Of a DNA stretch of 64,000 nt, positions 27,762 to 36,285 are shown piece by piece; the first letter of the stretch is position 1; each line of letters opens with the position of its first letter. A model generated the notes under the pieces. That model ran no database searches. It had not been told where the DNA came from and was given only the letters and a program-made list of their open reading frames with translations. A program made the position numbers and the translations under genes. Origin of the DNA: Actinomycetota bacterium (GTDB taxonomy: Bacteria > Actinomycetota > Thermoleophilia > Solirubrobacterales > JACPNS01); assembly GCA_016213645.1 (NCBI GenBank), contig JACQZY010000006.1, forward strand, positions 16,375-80,374, written 5' to 3'.

Positions 27762-27789
27762 CTATCGGCGGGGGCGCCTCGGGGCTTTA
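27762..27789 (-). promoter_or_regulatory. Putative sigma-28/WhiG-type promoter of the pilM operon
   Basis: On the minus strand TAAA (27786-27789), a 16-bp spacer, and GCCGATAG (27762-27769) match the flagellar-type sigma consensus TAAA-N14-16-GCCGATAA. The predicted start of transcription is near 27755, about 55 bases before the pilM ATG. The same pattern precedes pilB and pilA. Confidence 0.6.
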
Positions 27790-27851
27790 CAAGTTCGCGT
27801 GGTCGCGCACGATTCCGCCCCTGCCGGCCGGCACCGTGACGGGTGGATCGA

Positions 27852-29603
27852 CTACCCCCCGGTACACGAACACGGCGGCGTCTGCTCGCGATAGCGACTG
27901 ATGCGCCATCCCGACAACGACGGCGTCAGGAAGTACGGCGGAGTCAAATAGCGCAGGCGGTAGTCGTACTGGTAATCCTTCAGGTATCCGGTGTTACCGC
28001 CTGAAGTACCGACCGCGCCGCGATACTTCTGTGTCAGACCGCCCTTGATCGTGAGTGTTCCCAAGCCACTGCCGCAGCGGTAGTTGTCGACGGTAAATGA
28101 ATGCTGTAGCGCCAGAATCGCCGCATCGATCTCGTTGACTCGCTTAGAGCCGGAGTTCGTGCAACTGGTGGTATTGGTAATGTTGCCGGCGCTGTCGCCA
28201 CTGATGTAGTGACGCACGCGAACGAACTCGTTCGCGATCAGACCCATCACCGCGTCAGGCGACGATGCCGCAGCGATCACATCATCCGTGACAACGATGT
28301 CGTTTTCCGCCGCAATAGTCAGCGGAATGTTGTATGTGCCTTCAATCTCCACGCTGCCGCAGTTGACCGGGAAGTGGTAATTGTTGTTGGCGTCAAAGCT
28401 GGTGCATCCGACCTTTTTCGCTACGTAGATGACGCCGCTGGTCGGATATGTGACGTTGTAGGTCCAGGAACCGTTGTTGTAGACATCCATCACGTTGGAT
28501 TTGAGAATGATCTTCGTGGCGCCGTAATAGGTATAGCCTCCATTGGCCGGCTCGCCGAAGATGGCGAGATCCTCGTTCGCCTCGGGCAACGTCAGTTCGG
28601 GCGCGTTGGCCCCCGTCACGACCGTGCCGTAATACGTGGCCAAGTTGCTGCCGCAACCGCTGTGGTACTGGTTTCGCACAGGGCAGGTGTCGGCGGAGAT
28701 CTCAATACGGTCGCTCTTGCCGGGGTTCCCGAATTTTGCACCGCTGACCGCGTTAATCGAATCATTGGTGTGAAACGGCCCCTTGATCCAGTCGGAGGAG
28801 CCGAACTGAATTTCCGAACATTCCTTTCGACCGCTCTGACCATTCCAGTAACTTCGGCCATCGCGGTAATGGACGTTGCAGTTCGCCCCCGCCCACGCGG
28901 GGTCGGACTGAAGCGTAGGATCCATGCCCTCCTGGTCGGTGAGGTAGGCAAAGTCAAGGAATCCACGACGGCGGAAATCGATCACGATCGAACGGCGCTT
29001 CCAACGCAATTGCCGCCACTGTTCGATCGACGCGGCCGTCTTGGCTACGAAGCTACCCGGATTCGCCGGGTTGGGATTAATCGTTGCCGTGTTCGGAATC
29101 GTCTGCCCAGAGCGCCCGGTCACGCGCACACGGAATGTTCCGGTGCTCTGGTCGATCATCGTATCCGTGCGGTTGGAGGAACTCTTGCAAGAAAGTCGTC
29201 CGCTGACCGGCAACAGATCGATCGTGTATTGATACGCCAGTGACTCGTCAGAGGAGGCAGGAAGCCAACGTCGCTTGGGATGCAGCCCCGAGCCGATATC
29301 CGTGTCGTTGACCGATCCGGGGTCGCCGCCGTTAGGCGGGTTGTCGCAGTACGACCAATAGCTTGAGTCGGTTGAAAGATGCTGAACGTAGTCGGTCATT
29401 CCAGACTGTGCCGCCGCATAAGCGCGCTTCGAGTAACGGTCCTGCTGCTGTAGATTGAGATCGCCGTGCGCGGCCGTCCACGCACCCATCGAAATCAAGC
29501 TGCCCACGAACACGGCCGTCATCGCCGGCAGCATCGAGAATCCGCTTTCCGAGGAGGCGCCGCGCCGTGCGCGCCCGATGAAGTTCTTGATGTGAGTGAT
29601 CAT
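27852..29603 (-). CDS. Large PilX-like minor pilin
   Basis: A 583-residue protein with a type IV pilin-like N-terminus: a basic leader, then SESGFSMLPAMTAVFVGSLI and a hydrophobic helix. The residue at +5 after the predicted Gly/Phe cleavage is Pro rather than the usual Glu. After the helix comes QDRYSKRAYAAAQSGMTDYV, typical of PilX/GspK-like proteins. The large C-terminal region (about 120-580) is beta-rich with at least eight cysteines. The start MITHIKNFIG (ATG 29601-29603) was chosen because GGAGG lies seven bases before it. An earlier ATG overlaps the pilW-like stop. It ends a minor-pilin operon (pilV-like, pilW-like, this gene). The family name is inferred from N-terminus and context. 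Confidence 0.75.
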   Translation of the reverse strand: MITHIKNFIGRARRGASSESGFSMLPAMTAVFVGSLISMGAWTAAHGDLNLQQQDRYSKRAYAAAQSGMTDYVQHLSTDSSYWSYCDNPPNGGDPGSVNDTDIGSGLHPKRRWLPASSDESLAYQYTIDLLPVSGRLSCKSSSNRTDTMIDQSTGTFRVRVTGRSGQTIPNTATINPNPANPGSFVAKTAASIEQWRQLRWKRRSIVIDFRRRGFLDFAYLTDQEGMDPTLQSDPAWAGANCNVHYRDGRSYWNGQSGRKECSEIQFGSSDWIKGPFHTNDSINAVSGAKFGNPGKSDRIEISADTCPVRNQYHSGCGSNLATYYGTVVTGANAPELTLPEANEDLAIFGEPANGGYTYYGATKIILKSNVMDVYNNGSWTYNVTYPTSGVIYVAKKVGCTSFDANNNYHFPVNCGSVEIEGTYNIPLTIAAENDIVVTDDVIAAASSPDAVMGLIANEFVRVRHYISGDSAGNITNTTSCTNSGSKRVNEIDAAILALQHSFTVDNYRCGSGLGTLTIKGGLTQKYRGAVGTSGGNTGYLKDYQYDYRLRYLTPPYFLTPSLSGWRISRYREQTPPCSCTGG

Positions 29604-29623
29604 GCTCTTGCCTCCATGCGCCA

Positions 29624-30472
29624 TTACTGGCAGCGGTCTGCGATCGTGCGAAGGTAAATCTCGTCTTTGAAAGTTGCCGTGCGTCGGTCGACCGGGTTCG
29701 TGCTCCCGCCCGCCTGGTCTTTCTTCGTGAGCCCGAAAACCTTGAAGCCGACAACGATCTTCGTGATTTCTCCAAGCTCACTTGTGGGCACCGCGCCAAG
29801 CGCCGCACTCTCACCGATCTGAACATCGGCGGCGTCGTAATAACGAAACAGCGGTACGGTCGGCGCAGTCGCGCCAACCGGAGCGGTCTCGGCGACCATG
29901 TTGCCGATACCACCGGCGATCGCCCGTCTGCGTGCCGGCGGCACCAAGGCCATCGTGCTCGGAGCGGCCAGCGATTCGAGGCTGGAAGCCGGCGTGATCG
30001 AAAAATTGAACGGCGTGGATGTATTGGTTGCCGTGCGCCAGCCGTCCACCAGCGTCCCCCGGCGACCCGTGGCGTCGGTCACCAAGTACAGATAACGAAG
30101 CTGTGGATGAAAACCAACGGAACCCGTTGCCGGAGTCGTCGGATCAGCCGACCCGACATCTCCGAAAAACACCATCTTTTCCGTGTCCGCGTGAATGATC
30201 GACGCCTGAGCCCCGGTCGTCGTCGTGCTGCCGTTGACCTTGTATTCAAGCGGGAAGAGGCAAGTCTGCGAGCGCACGCGCTGCCTGATCGACTCCATCG
30301 CCGTACGTCCGGTCTGCGTGGCATTCACACGGTCGTTAACGCGGTTGGAAGAATTGAAGGCGACGACCAGCATCGTGATGGCCGCGGTGATAACGAAGCC
30401 CCCGACCAGGTCGGCAACCAGCAGTTCCATCAGCGAGAAGCCACTCTGATCACGTAGGCGTCGCATTGTCAC
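29624..30472 (-). CDS. PilW-like minor pilin
   Basis: A 282-residue prepilin. The N-terminus RRLRDQSGFSLMELLVADLV has the complete class III signal: basic leader, Gly/Phe cleavage site, Glu at +5, then a hydrophobic helix (GGFVITAAITMLVVAF). It continues with TGRTAMESIRQRVRSQTCLF, typical of PilW/PilJ-type minor pilins, and a C-terminal beta region with YYDAADVQIGESAALG. PilD should process it at the inner membrane, and it probably helps start pilus assembly. It overlaps the pilV-like gene by 4 bp and is followed 20 bp later by the PilX-like gene. Confidence 0.82.
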   Translation of the reverse strand: MTMRRLRDQSGFSLMELLVADLVGGFVITAAITMLVVAFNSSNRVNDRVNATQTGRTAMESIRQRVRSQTCLFPLEYKVNGSTTTTGAQASIIHADTEKMVFFGDVGSADPTTPATGSVGFHPQLRYLYLVTDATGRRGTLVDGWRTATNTSTPFNFSITPASSLESLAAPSTMALVPPARRRAIAGGIGNMVAETAPVGATAPTVPLFRYYDAADVQIGESAALGAVPTSELGEITKIVVGFKVFGLTKKDQAGGSTNPVDRRTATFKDEIYLRTIADRCQ

Positions 30473-32037
30473 CAGATCGAGCTGTTGCCACAGGCCGTCG
30501 AAGTGCCACTGTCGCGCACATTCATCGTGACCGTGGTCGGGTTTGGATAGTTATTGTTGTCCTGGTTGACCAGGGGCAGGTATTTTGTGGTGGTAGAGCC
30601 CCAGCCCGTGCCGGTGCCCTGCTGCCTGGCGCAGATCTCGTATTCGCCTACCGGAAGCGCGTAGGCCTGCGCGGTCAGCCACCCGCTTGCGTCCACGACG
30701 CCCGGCAGTTTTATCCAGGTGTTCTGAAGCGACGCGCGCGGGCCACAGTTGACCACTCCCGTGCCGCCGGTCGGCTTGTCTTTCAGCTTTACCTGAATCT
30801 TCCCGGTACCTGCGGTAGACGTGGGGCTCGTCAGCTGTATCCGGAAGTTCGGCAGACGCAGCGTCCGTGCGCCGGTGTACGTGGTGTTGGGAGCCCACGT
30901 CGGATCGCTGGTCGGACTGGGGATGATCGTTCGATTCGCGGAACCCGGATCGTTTACGTCGCATGGTCCGGCGAACGCCCCGTAACCGGTTGTCTGCGGG
31001 AACATCTTTTTCGTGATCGACGAGTTCGTGTGCGGCATGAACCCGTATCCGGTGGAGATGTATTCCGTGCCGGAGGCACGGTTGAATTCGCTTGCGGCGG
31101 CGATCCACGGTCCGACAAGACTGCTTGACGAACCGTCGGCGGCATTTAAGGTGACATCCGCTCCGCCGGAGGAAGTCTTCGTCACGAATACTGGATCCAC
31201 GGTCACCGGATAGTCGATCTTGATTACGCGCGAGATCGTCGCGCGGGCCGGCAACTTGAGCGGGATCGTAATTGGATTAGTGGTCATGAAGAGGTCATAT
31301 TCAGCCGTCGCGGGGATGCGGATTTCGTAGTCGGAGCGAGCCAGACCCGTAAACAGAACACAGCCGTTTACGTTTGTGGTTTTCGCGGTGACCAGCGTGT
31401 TGGCCGGCATTTTGTAGAGGTTGACCGTGCGGCCGCCGACCGGCGTCGTATCGATGCGCGCAAGAAATATGCGCAACGTTCCGGTGTTGCTCTGTAGATC
31501 TCCACCTTCCGGCGCGAAGTACGTGTCGAGGACCGCGGCCTTGGGCCGGCCTCCGCCGGTTGCCCCGGTCGAACCCTCCGATCCAGGCCACGTTACGGTC
31601 GTTTTCAAATAGATGTACTGAGCGGCGGTGGACCCGGCGCCGGCGATCGAAACGCCACAAGCATCCGTTGTATTCGGACCGATGCCTTGCACGTAGTAGG
31701 CCCGGTTCCAAATCGAATAGGTCACCCCGTCGACAACTACGGTTCGGTTCGGGCTGCTCGGCGGCGTGGAAGTATTGTCCTGCCCAAGAAGCGTCGGAAG
31801 ATTCGTGTCGCCCGTCTTGCGAAGCCGGTCAAGTTCAGTCTGAGCGATGTCGTACGCCGCGGTTCGACGAGAGTCGCGATTGGCTGTCTTCGTGCTCGCG
31901 TCGATCGCGAGAAACGTACCGATAAACGCGAGTACGACCACCACCGAAGACCAAATGGCGTCCATCAACGCCCAGCCTTCCTGACCGGTTCGTACGGCAT
32001 GCCGATATCTCGCGACGAGCGTTACCATCGCGATCAA
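30469..32037 (-). CDS. PilV-like minor pilin with large Ig/transthyretin-like head
   Basis: A 522-residue protein with a prepilin-like N-terminus RTGQEGWALMDAIWSSVVVV then LAFIGTFLAIDAS. The predicted +1 is Trp and +5 is Asp instead of Glu, so processing may be atypical. TAAYDIAQTELDRLRKTGD follows the helix, as in PilV/GspI proteins. The head contains a carboxypeptidase-regulatory or SpaA-like fold (GRTVNLYKMPANTLVTAKTT, then VNGCVLFTGLARSDYEIRIP, about 195-245) and a second similar region near 420-500. It is much larger than usual PilV (about 160-200 residues), suggesting an adhesive tip. It heads the minor-pilin operon. Confidence 0.72.
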   Translation of the reverse strand: MIAMVTLVARYRHAVRTGQEGWALMDAIWSSVVVVLAFIGTFLAIDASTKTANRDSRRTAAYDIAQTELDRLRKTGDTNLPTLLGQDNTSTPPSSPNRTVVVDGVTYSIWNRAYYVQGIGPNTTDACGVSIAGAGSTAAQYIYLKTTVTWPGSEGSTGATGGGRPKAAVLDTYFAPEGGDLQSNTGTLRIFLARIDTTPVGGRTVNLYKMPANTLVTAKTTNVNGCVLFTGLARSDYEIRIPATAEYDLFMTTNPITIPLKLPARATISRVIKIDYPVTVDPVFVTKTSSGGADVTLNAADGSSSSLVGPWIAAASEFNRASGTEYISTGYGFMPHTNSSITKKMFPQTTGYGAFAGPCDVNDPGSANRTIIPSPTSDPTWAPNTTYTGARTLRLPNFRIQLTSPTSTAGTGKIQVKLKDKPTGGTGVVNCGPRASLQNTWIKLPGVVDASGWLTAQAYALPVGEYEICARQQGTGTGWGSTTTKYLPLVNQDNNNYPNPTTVTMNVRDSGTSTACGNSSIW

Positions 32038-32105
32038 TATCGGTTTTAGTCACCAGCCACTTGACCCCCCGACCGTTTCCACTCGAACAAACGTCCGAAT
32101 TTTGG

Positions 32106-32129
32106 GCATCGGCTAAAGCCCCGTCTTTA
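32106..32129 (-). promoter_or_regulatory. Weak sigma-28-like element upstream of minor-pilin operon
   Basis: GCCGATGC (32106-32113) resembles the -10 found before pilM and pilB, but the nearest TAAA (32126-32129) is only 12 bp away, shorter than the normal 14-16. Supported only by its location, about 70 bp before the pilV-like start. Confidence 0.3.
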
Positions 32130-32180
32130 AGGTCTTGACCGGTCGCTCAAACGTCCGCGCGCCGTCGTGTGGAAACCGGT

Positions 32181-32969
32181 TTAGTTACCGGCGAATGTCT
32201 CCAGATACCAACTGACAACAGATTCACCGAAAAACAGTCCGAATATGCCACCGGCCGCAAGAAACGGCACGAACGGCACTGCCGTCTTTCGGCCGGCCGC
32301 GACCCCTTTGCGCGCCATCACGATCAGGCCGACCAAGGTTCCGATGAAGAACGCGAGCAGCAGCGCCGGCGCCACTGCCCTTCCAAGGTAAAGACCCATC
32401 ACTCCGGCGAGCTTGGCGTCGCCCATGCCCATGCCACGCGGATACGCCAGAACAACCAGGAACATGGCCGTAAACGCAACGGCAGCAGAGATCGTCCAAT
32501 TCTGCCACTGATCCGGGCGCGCGACAACCTGTGCCACCACTCCGGCAAGAAACGAGACGACAAGAACTTTGTTGGGCACGATGCGCAGGTCGATGTCCGT
32601 GTTCGTGACGGTAACCAGTGTCGCGACGAACAGAAGGTCCGGCAGGAGCTCGGGCGACAGGCCATCGTATGCACCGACAGCCGCGAACAGCACAGCAGTG
32701 AGGGCTTCAAAGAACGGGTATCGCCACGACACCGGCTCACCGCAGTTTCTGCACGTGCCGCGCAGCAACAGCCAGGAGACGATCGGGACGTTGTCACGAG
32801 GCCTGATCTCGGCATCGCAGTGAGGACAGTGCGACCGGCTCGGTGTCCAAGGGACTCCGCCGCGAGGAACGCGGTGCGCGACGACGTTTAGAAAGCTGCC
32901 AAGAATCAGCCCGAATGCACCAGCCGAGATGGCGACAATCAAAGCTTCCTGGGTGTCGGAGACGTTCAT
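32181..32969 (-). CDS. pilD: Prepilin peptidase / N-methyltransferase
   Basis: Membrane aspartic protease that cleaves the leader of PilA and minor pilins and methylates the new N-terminus. The 262-residue protein has the GSFLNVVAHRVPRGG motif, two Cys pairs (HCPHC and CRNC) forming the zinc-linked methyltransferase loop, and the catalytic aspartates in TNTDIDLRIVPNKV and GMGMGDAKLAG, with seven to eight membrane segments. The ATG at 32967-32969 (MNVSDTQEALIV) is preferred to one five codons upstream. It sits between the minor-pilin operon and the major pilin gene, its main substrate. Confidence 0.95.
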   Translation of the reverse strand: MNVSDTQEALIVAISAGAFGLILGSFLNVVAHRVPRGGVPWTPSRSHCPHCDAEIRPRDNVPIVSWLLLRGTCRNCGEPVSWRYPFFEALTAVLFAAVGAYDGLSPELLPDLLFVATLVTVTNTDIDLRIVPNKVLVVSFLAGVVAQVVARPDQWQNWTISAAVAFTAMFLVVLAYPRGMGMGDAKLAGVMGLYLGRAVAPALLLAFFIGTLVGLIVMARKGVAAGRKTAVPFVPFLAAGGIFGLFFGESVVSWYLETFAGN

Positions 32970-33114
32970 ATGCTCGTCAATCAAAGCCGATCGACCGGCT
33001 GAACAACCGCGCCGCTTGAGCCGCTCATCGAATTAATCCCTCGGCTACTGGTTGAAACCACCATCCCCTCAAAGGGAACTGCGCTCTCCTACCCCTTGAT
33101 TTCCGGCTTTCAAG

Positions 33115-33146
33115 TTGAAGAGCGGGCCGTAAGGCCCGCTCTTCAA
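33115..33146 (-). terminator. Long perfect hairpin after the major pilin gene
   Basis: TTGAAGAGCGGGCC and its exact complement form a 14-bp stem with a GTAA loop, 69 bp after the pilA stop. There is no T-run on either side, so it may stabilise or process the abundant pilin mRNA, or end it in a tail-independent way. Confidence 0.65.
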
Positions 33147-33214
33147 ATCTACTGATCGCCTTCAGATCTGATGCCTTTATCCGGCATCGGCGATCGCCTA
33201 TCGCGCAAACGCGG

Positions 33215-33700
33215 CTACCACGTATTGCCGACCATGCAGCCGCCGCGGTTATTACCACCCGGCACGACGCACGTTCGCGAGATCACTCCGGCCGCTGACC
33301 GGTTGATCTGGAACGAGTTGGTACTCGACGACGTGACGCCGACGCAGTAGTTGTCGGCACCCGGGGCGGCCGAAGCACACGCACCGGCACCGGCGACGCC
33401 GACGGTGACCGCGGTGGTAGAACCACATGCGCCACCGGTCGGGACCTGATTCTCAATCTGGTTGAGAAGAGTCGTAGTTGCACTCGCGTACGTCTCGGTG
33501 TCGAGGTAGTAGGTCTCCATCGCGGTTTGCATTGTGCGCGCCATCGACTTGGCGCAGGCATCCTGGCCCTTTACGCGCTGGTTAAGGAACGAGGGGATCG
33601 CGATCGCGGCAAGGATGCCGATGATCAGGATCACGACTAGAAGTTCGATAAGGGTGAAGCCCTCGTCGCTCTCTACTCGGTTGCGGATCTTTGTAAACAT
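33215..33700 (-). CDS. pilA: Major type IVa pilin
   Basis: The 161-residue prepilin starts MFTKIRNRVESDEGFTLIEL, a textbook class III signal peptide: short basic leader, Gly/Phe cleavage site and Glu at +5, then LLVVILIIGILAAIAIPSFL. The mature head has KGQDACAKSMARTMQTAMETY and five cysteines, likely disulfide-bonded loops. The ATG at 33698-33700 is fixed by AGGAGG at 33711-33716 (minus strand) and by the leader length. A longer reading was rejected. It is monocistronic, with its own sigma-28-like promoter (33794-33820) and a strong downstream hairpin (33115-33146), which fits high, separately controlled expression. Confidence 0.95.
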   Translation of the reverse strand: MFTKIRNRVESDEGFTLIELLVVILIIGILAAIAIPSFLNQRVKGQDACAKSMARTMQTAMETYYLDTETYASATTTLLNQIENQVPTGGACGSTTAVTVGVAGAGACASAAPGADNYCVGVTSSSTNSFQINRSAAGVISRTCVVPGGNNRGGCMVGNTW

Positions 33701-33793
33701 GTTGCTAGGTCCTCCTGGCATTTGCCCTTCCCGACGCCCGGACGAGGCTGATCGCCGAACGGGGGACATGAGCTCGCTGTGCTGTCTGGGCTG

Positions 33794-33820
33794 ATATCGG
33801 ATCGCTCGACCGGTTACTTA
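33794..33820 (-). promoter_or_regulatory. Putative sigma-28/WhiG-type promoter of pilA
   Basis: Minus strand TAAG (33817-33820), a 15-bp spacer and TCCGATAT (33794-33801) give a near match to TAAA-N15-GCCGATAA, with one mismatch in the -35. Predicted transcription start near 33787 leaves a leader of about 87 bases before the pilin ATG. Confidence 0.55.
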
Positions 33821-33955
33821 ACCTGGGTTCAAAACCCGATGGACGAACGGTCGATGTTCGACGCACGAGACTTCAGTTCGACAGGAATTCCGGGACGCCG
33901 TCCGGTAAACGGTGTCCGTGGCGCCGTGCTCTCCCGGAGGAGACAAGAATGCTCG

Positions 33956-35170
33956 TTACTGGATTTTCTCGTAAATCTTGAACATCGGCATATACATCGC
34001 GATCACGATGAAGCCGACGATGCCGCCGACGACCACGATCATCACCGGCTCGAGAATCGAAGTCAAAGCCTTGACCGAGGCTTCCACCTCATCGTCGTAG
34101 AAATCTGCGACCTTGCTCAGCATCTGGTCAAGCGCACCGGTTTCCTCGCCGGAGGCGATCATGTGACCGACCATTCCAGGGAAAGCAGAGGATCTCTTCA
34201 ATGGGTCGTTGATCGTGCCTCCGGACTCGACTGAGGCCGACACGTCCACCATCGCCTTGGTGATCTCGTTGTTACCGGCAGTCCTCCCGGCGACTTCGAT
34301 GCACTGCAGGATCGGCACGCCGGCCGAGGTCAGCGAAGCAAATGAGCGAGACCATCGCGCCAGCGCGACCTTGTGGATGATGTCACCGATCTTGAAGGGG
34401 ATACGCAGTAGAAACTTGTGCCACATCTCGAAGCCCTTGTCGGTCGTCTTCCACTTCTTAAAGGCAAACCACGCCGCCGGCGGACCGAACATCAGGATGT
34501 ACCAATACGACTTGATCGCATTGGAAAGCGCCACCGTGGCCTTCGTGATCGGCGGCAGCTCACCACCGAGGTCCTTAAAGATGCCGCTGAAGACCGGCAC
34601 CAGAAACGTCAGCAGCGCGATCAGCACGATGAAGGCGAAACCCATGATGAACGCTGGATACATCATCGCGCTTTTGACTTGCCGACGCAGGGACTCGTCC
34701 TTTTCCAGCTGGGTCGCAACGCGTCGCAAAGTCTCTTCGAGAATTCCTCCCGCCTCACCGGCGCGGACCATCGCTACGTAAAGTTCATTGAAGGTGGCAG
34801 GATGCTTTTCAAGCGCGTCGCCCAGCGACGCACCGGCTTCGATGCTTTCACGCACCTCGGCGACGACATCCTTAAGTAACTCGTCGTCGGTCTGTTCCTC
34901 GAGAATGTATAGCGCGCGAAGCAGCGACATTCCAGAGTCGATCATCGTCGAAAGCTGTCGCGTGAACACGACCAGCGACTTTGGCTTGACCTTCTTGAAG
35001 CGACTGAACATGTCGCCGACGTCGGTGGTCTTGTTCTCCTCGACGTCGAGGACGATCAAGCCCTTTCCGCGCAGGTGCTCGGCAACGCCGACCTTGCTCT
35101 CGGCCTCGATCTCACCCTCAATCGACTGGCCGATCGTCGGGTCTATCGCCTTATATGCATACGCGCCCAT
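33956..35170 (-). CDS. pilC: Type IV pilus inner-membrane platform protein PilC
   Basis: GspF-family polytopic protein that couples the PilB/PilT motors to pilin insertion and extraction. The 404-residue protein has MGAYAYKAIDPTIGQSIEGE at the start, two GspF repeats (VVFTRQLSTMIDSGMSLLRA and ARWSRSFASLTSAGVPILQC), and three membrane segments including AFIMGFAFIVLIALLTFLVP and the C-terminal VMIVVVGGIVGFIVIAMYMP. AGGAG lies nine bases before the ATG (35168-35170). It follows pilT by 12 bp in the pilB-pilT-pilC operon. Confidence 0.97.
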   Translation of the reverse strand: MGAYAYKAIDPTIGQSIEGEIEAESKVGVAEHLRGKGLIVLDVEENKTTDVGDMFSRFKKVKPKSLVVFTRQLSTMIDSGMSLLRALYILEEQTDDELLKDVVAEVRESIEAGASLGDALEKHPATFNELYVAMVRAGEAGGILEETLRRVATQLEKDESLRRQVKSAMMYPAFIMGFAFIVLIALLTFLVPVFSGIFKDLGGELPPITKATVALSNAIKSYWYILMFGPPAAWFAFKKWKTTDKGFEMWHKFLLRIPFKIGDIIHKVALARWSRSFASLTSAGVPILQCIEVAGRTAGNNEITKAMVDVSASVESGGTINDPLKRSSAFPGMVGHMIASGEETGALDQMLSKVADFYDDEVEASVKALTSILEPVMIVVVGGIVGFIVIAMYMPMFKIYEKIQ

Positions 35171-35182
35171 CTTCGTTCACTC

Positions 35183-36268
35183 CTAGGCGGCTGCCGCCCC
35201 GGTCAGGCGTCGCAACTCGCCGGGCGAGCTGGAGCGCGTTTCGGCCAGAGCGCGGGTGATCACACCGGCGCGCACCATCTCGGCGAGCGCGGAGTCCATC
35301 GTCTGCATGCCGTGCTGGCCGCCGGTCTGCAGAACGGAATAGATCTGGTGGGTTTTCCCCTCACGGATCAGGTTGCGAATCGCCGGTGTTGGCATCAACA
35401 CCTCGCAGGCGCAAATACGCCCGGAACCGTCCGCTCGCGGCAAAAGCTGCTGTGTGATGATGCCCTGCAGGGCCATCGATAACTGCACACGCACCTGCTC
35501 CTGCTGTTCAGGCGGAAACACGTCGATCACGCGGTCCACGGTGGACGAGGTGTCCTGGGTGTGCAGCGTGCCAAACACGAGGTGTCCGGTCTCGGCCGCC
35601 GTCAGCGCGGTGGAAATCGTCTCAAGGTCGCGCATTTCGCCGACGAGGATGACGTCCGGGTCCTGGCGCAGTGCGGCCTTAAGACCGAGTGCGAAACTCT
35701 CGGCGTCGGTGCCGATCTCGCGCTGGTTGACGATGCAGCTCTTATGCCGGTGCAAAAACTCGATCGGGTCCTCGATCGTGAGGATGTGGTCGTGACGCTG
35801 TTCGTTGATCTCGTTGACCACCGCGGCCAGCGAAGTGGACTTGCCGGAACCGGTCGGACCGGTCACCAGCACTAGACCGCGCGGCTTGTTGACGAACTCA
35901 TGTATCACCTGCGGCAGACCGAGCTGTTCCACGGTCATGATCTCGCTGGGAATCAGTCGAAACGCCGCCGACATCGCGTTGCGCTGGAAATAGCAGTTGA
36001 TTCGAAAGCGAGCCATGCGCGGCACGGAGTACGCGAAGTCGAGCTGAAGATGTTCTTCCAGGCGCTGGCGCTGGTCGTTGGTGAGGATTCCGTAGATGAT
36101 CGCGCGCGTTTGGTTGGGCGTCAACGGCCCGTAACCCGGCAACGGGCGAAGCGTGCCCTTTTCGCGGATTGTCGGGGGCGCACCAGCCGTAATGTGCAGG
36201 TCGGAAGCTCCGCGCTGCATCATTTGCGTGATGATGTCCGCAAAATCAATTGAGGTTTCGGCATTCAT
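35183..36268 (-). CDS. pilT: Twitching motility ATPase PilT
   Basis: Hexameric retraction motor. The 361-residue protein has the PAS-like N-terminal domain (ASDLHITAGAPPTIREKGTL), Walker A VTGPTGSGKST near residue 135, the Asp box DHILTIEDPIEFLH, Walker B DPDVILVGEMRDLETI, the His box THLVFGTLHTQD-like segment (GHLVFGTLHTQDTSSTVDR), and the PilT-specific C-terminus IREGKTHQIYSVLQTGGQHG with MQTMDSALAEMV. Its presence means pili can retract, allowing twitching or DNA uptake. AGGAG lies about ten bases before the ATG. It follows pilB by 17 bp. Confidence 0.97.
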   Translation of the reverse strand: MNAETSIDFADIITQMMQRGASDLHITAGAPPTIREKGTLRPLPGYGPLTPNQTRAIIYGILTNDQRQRLEEHLQLDFAYSVPRMARFRINCYFQRNAMSAAFRLIPSEIMTVEQLGLPQVIHEFVNKPRGLVLVTGPTGSGKSTSLAAVVNEINEQRHDHILTIEDPIEFLHRHKSCIVNQREIGTDAESFALGLKAALRQDPDVILVGEMRDLETISTALTAAETGHLVFGTLHTQDTSSTVDRVIDVFPPEQQEQVRVQLSMALQGIITQQLLPRADGSGRICACEVLMPTPAIRNLIREGKTHQIYSVLQTGGQHGMQTMDSALAEMVRAGVITRALAETRSSSPGELRRLTGAAAA

Positions 36269-36285
36269 CGAGTTGGCGCTCCTGA

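Noticed and set aside
33841..33859. CGAAC-N7-GTTCG upstream of pilA as an SOS box
   Set aside because: The spacing of seven bases is wrong for LexA, which needs four.
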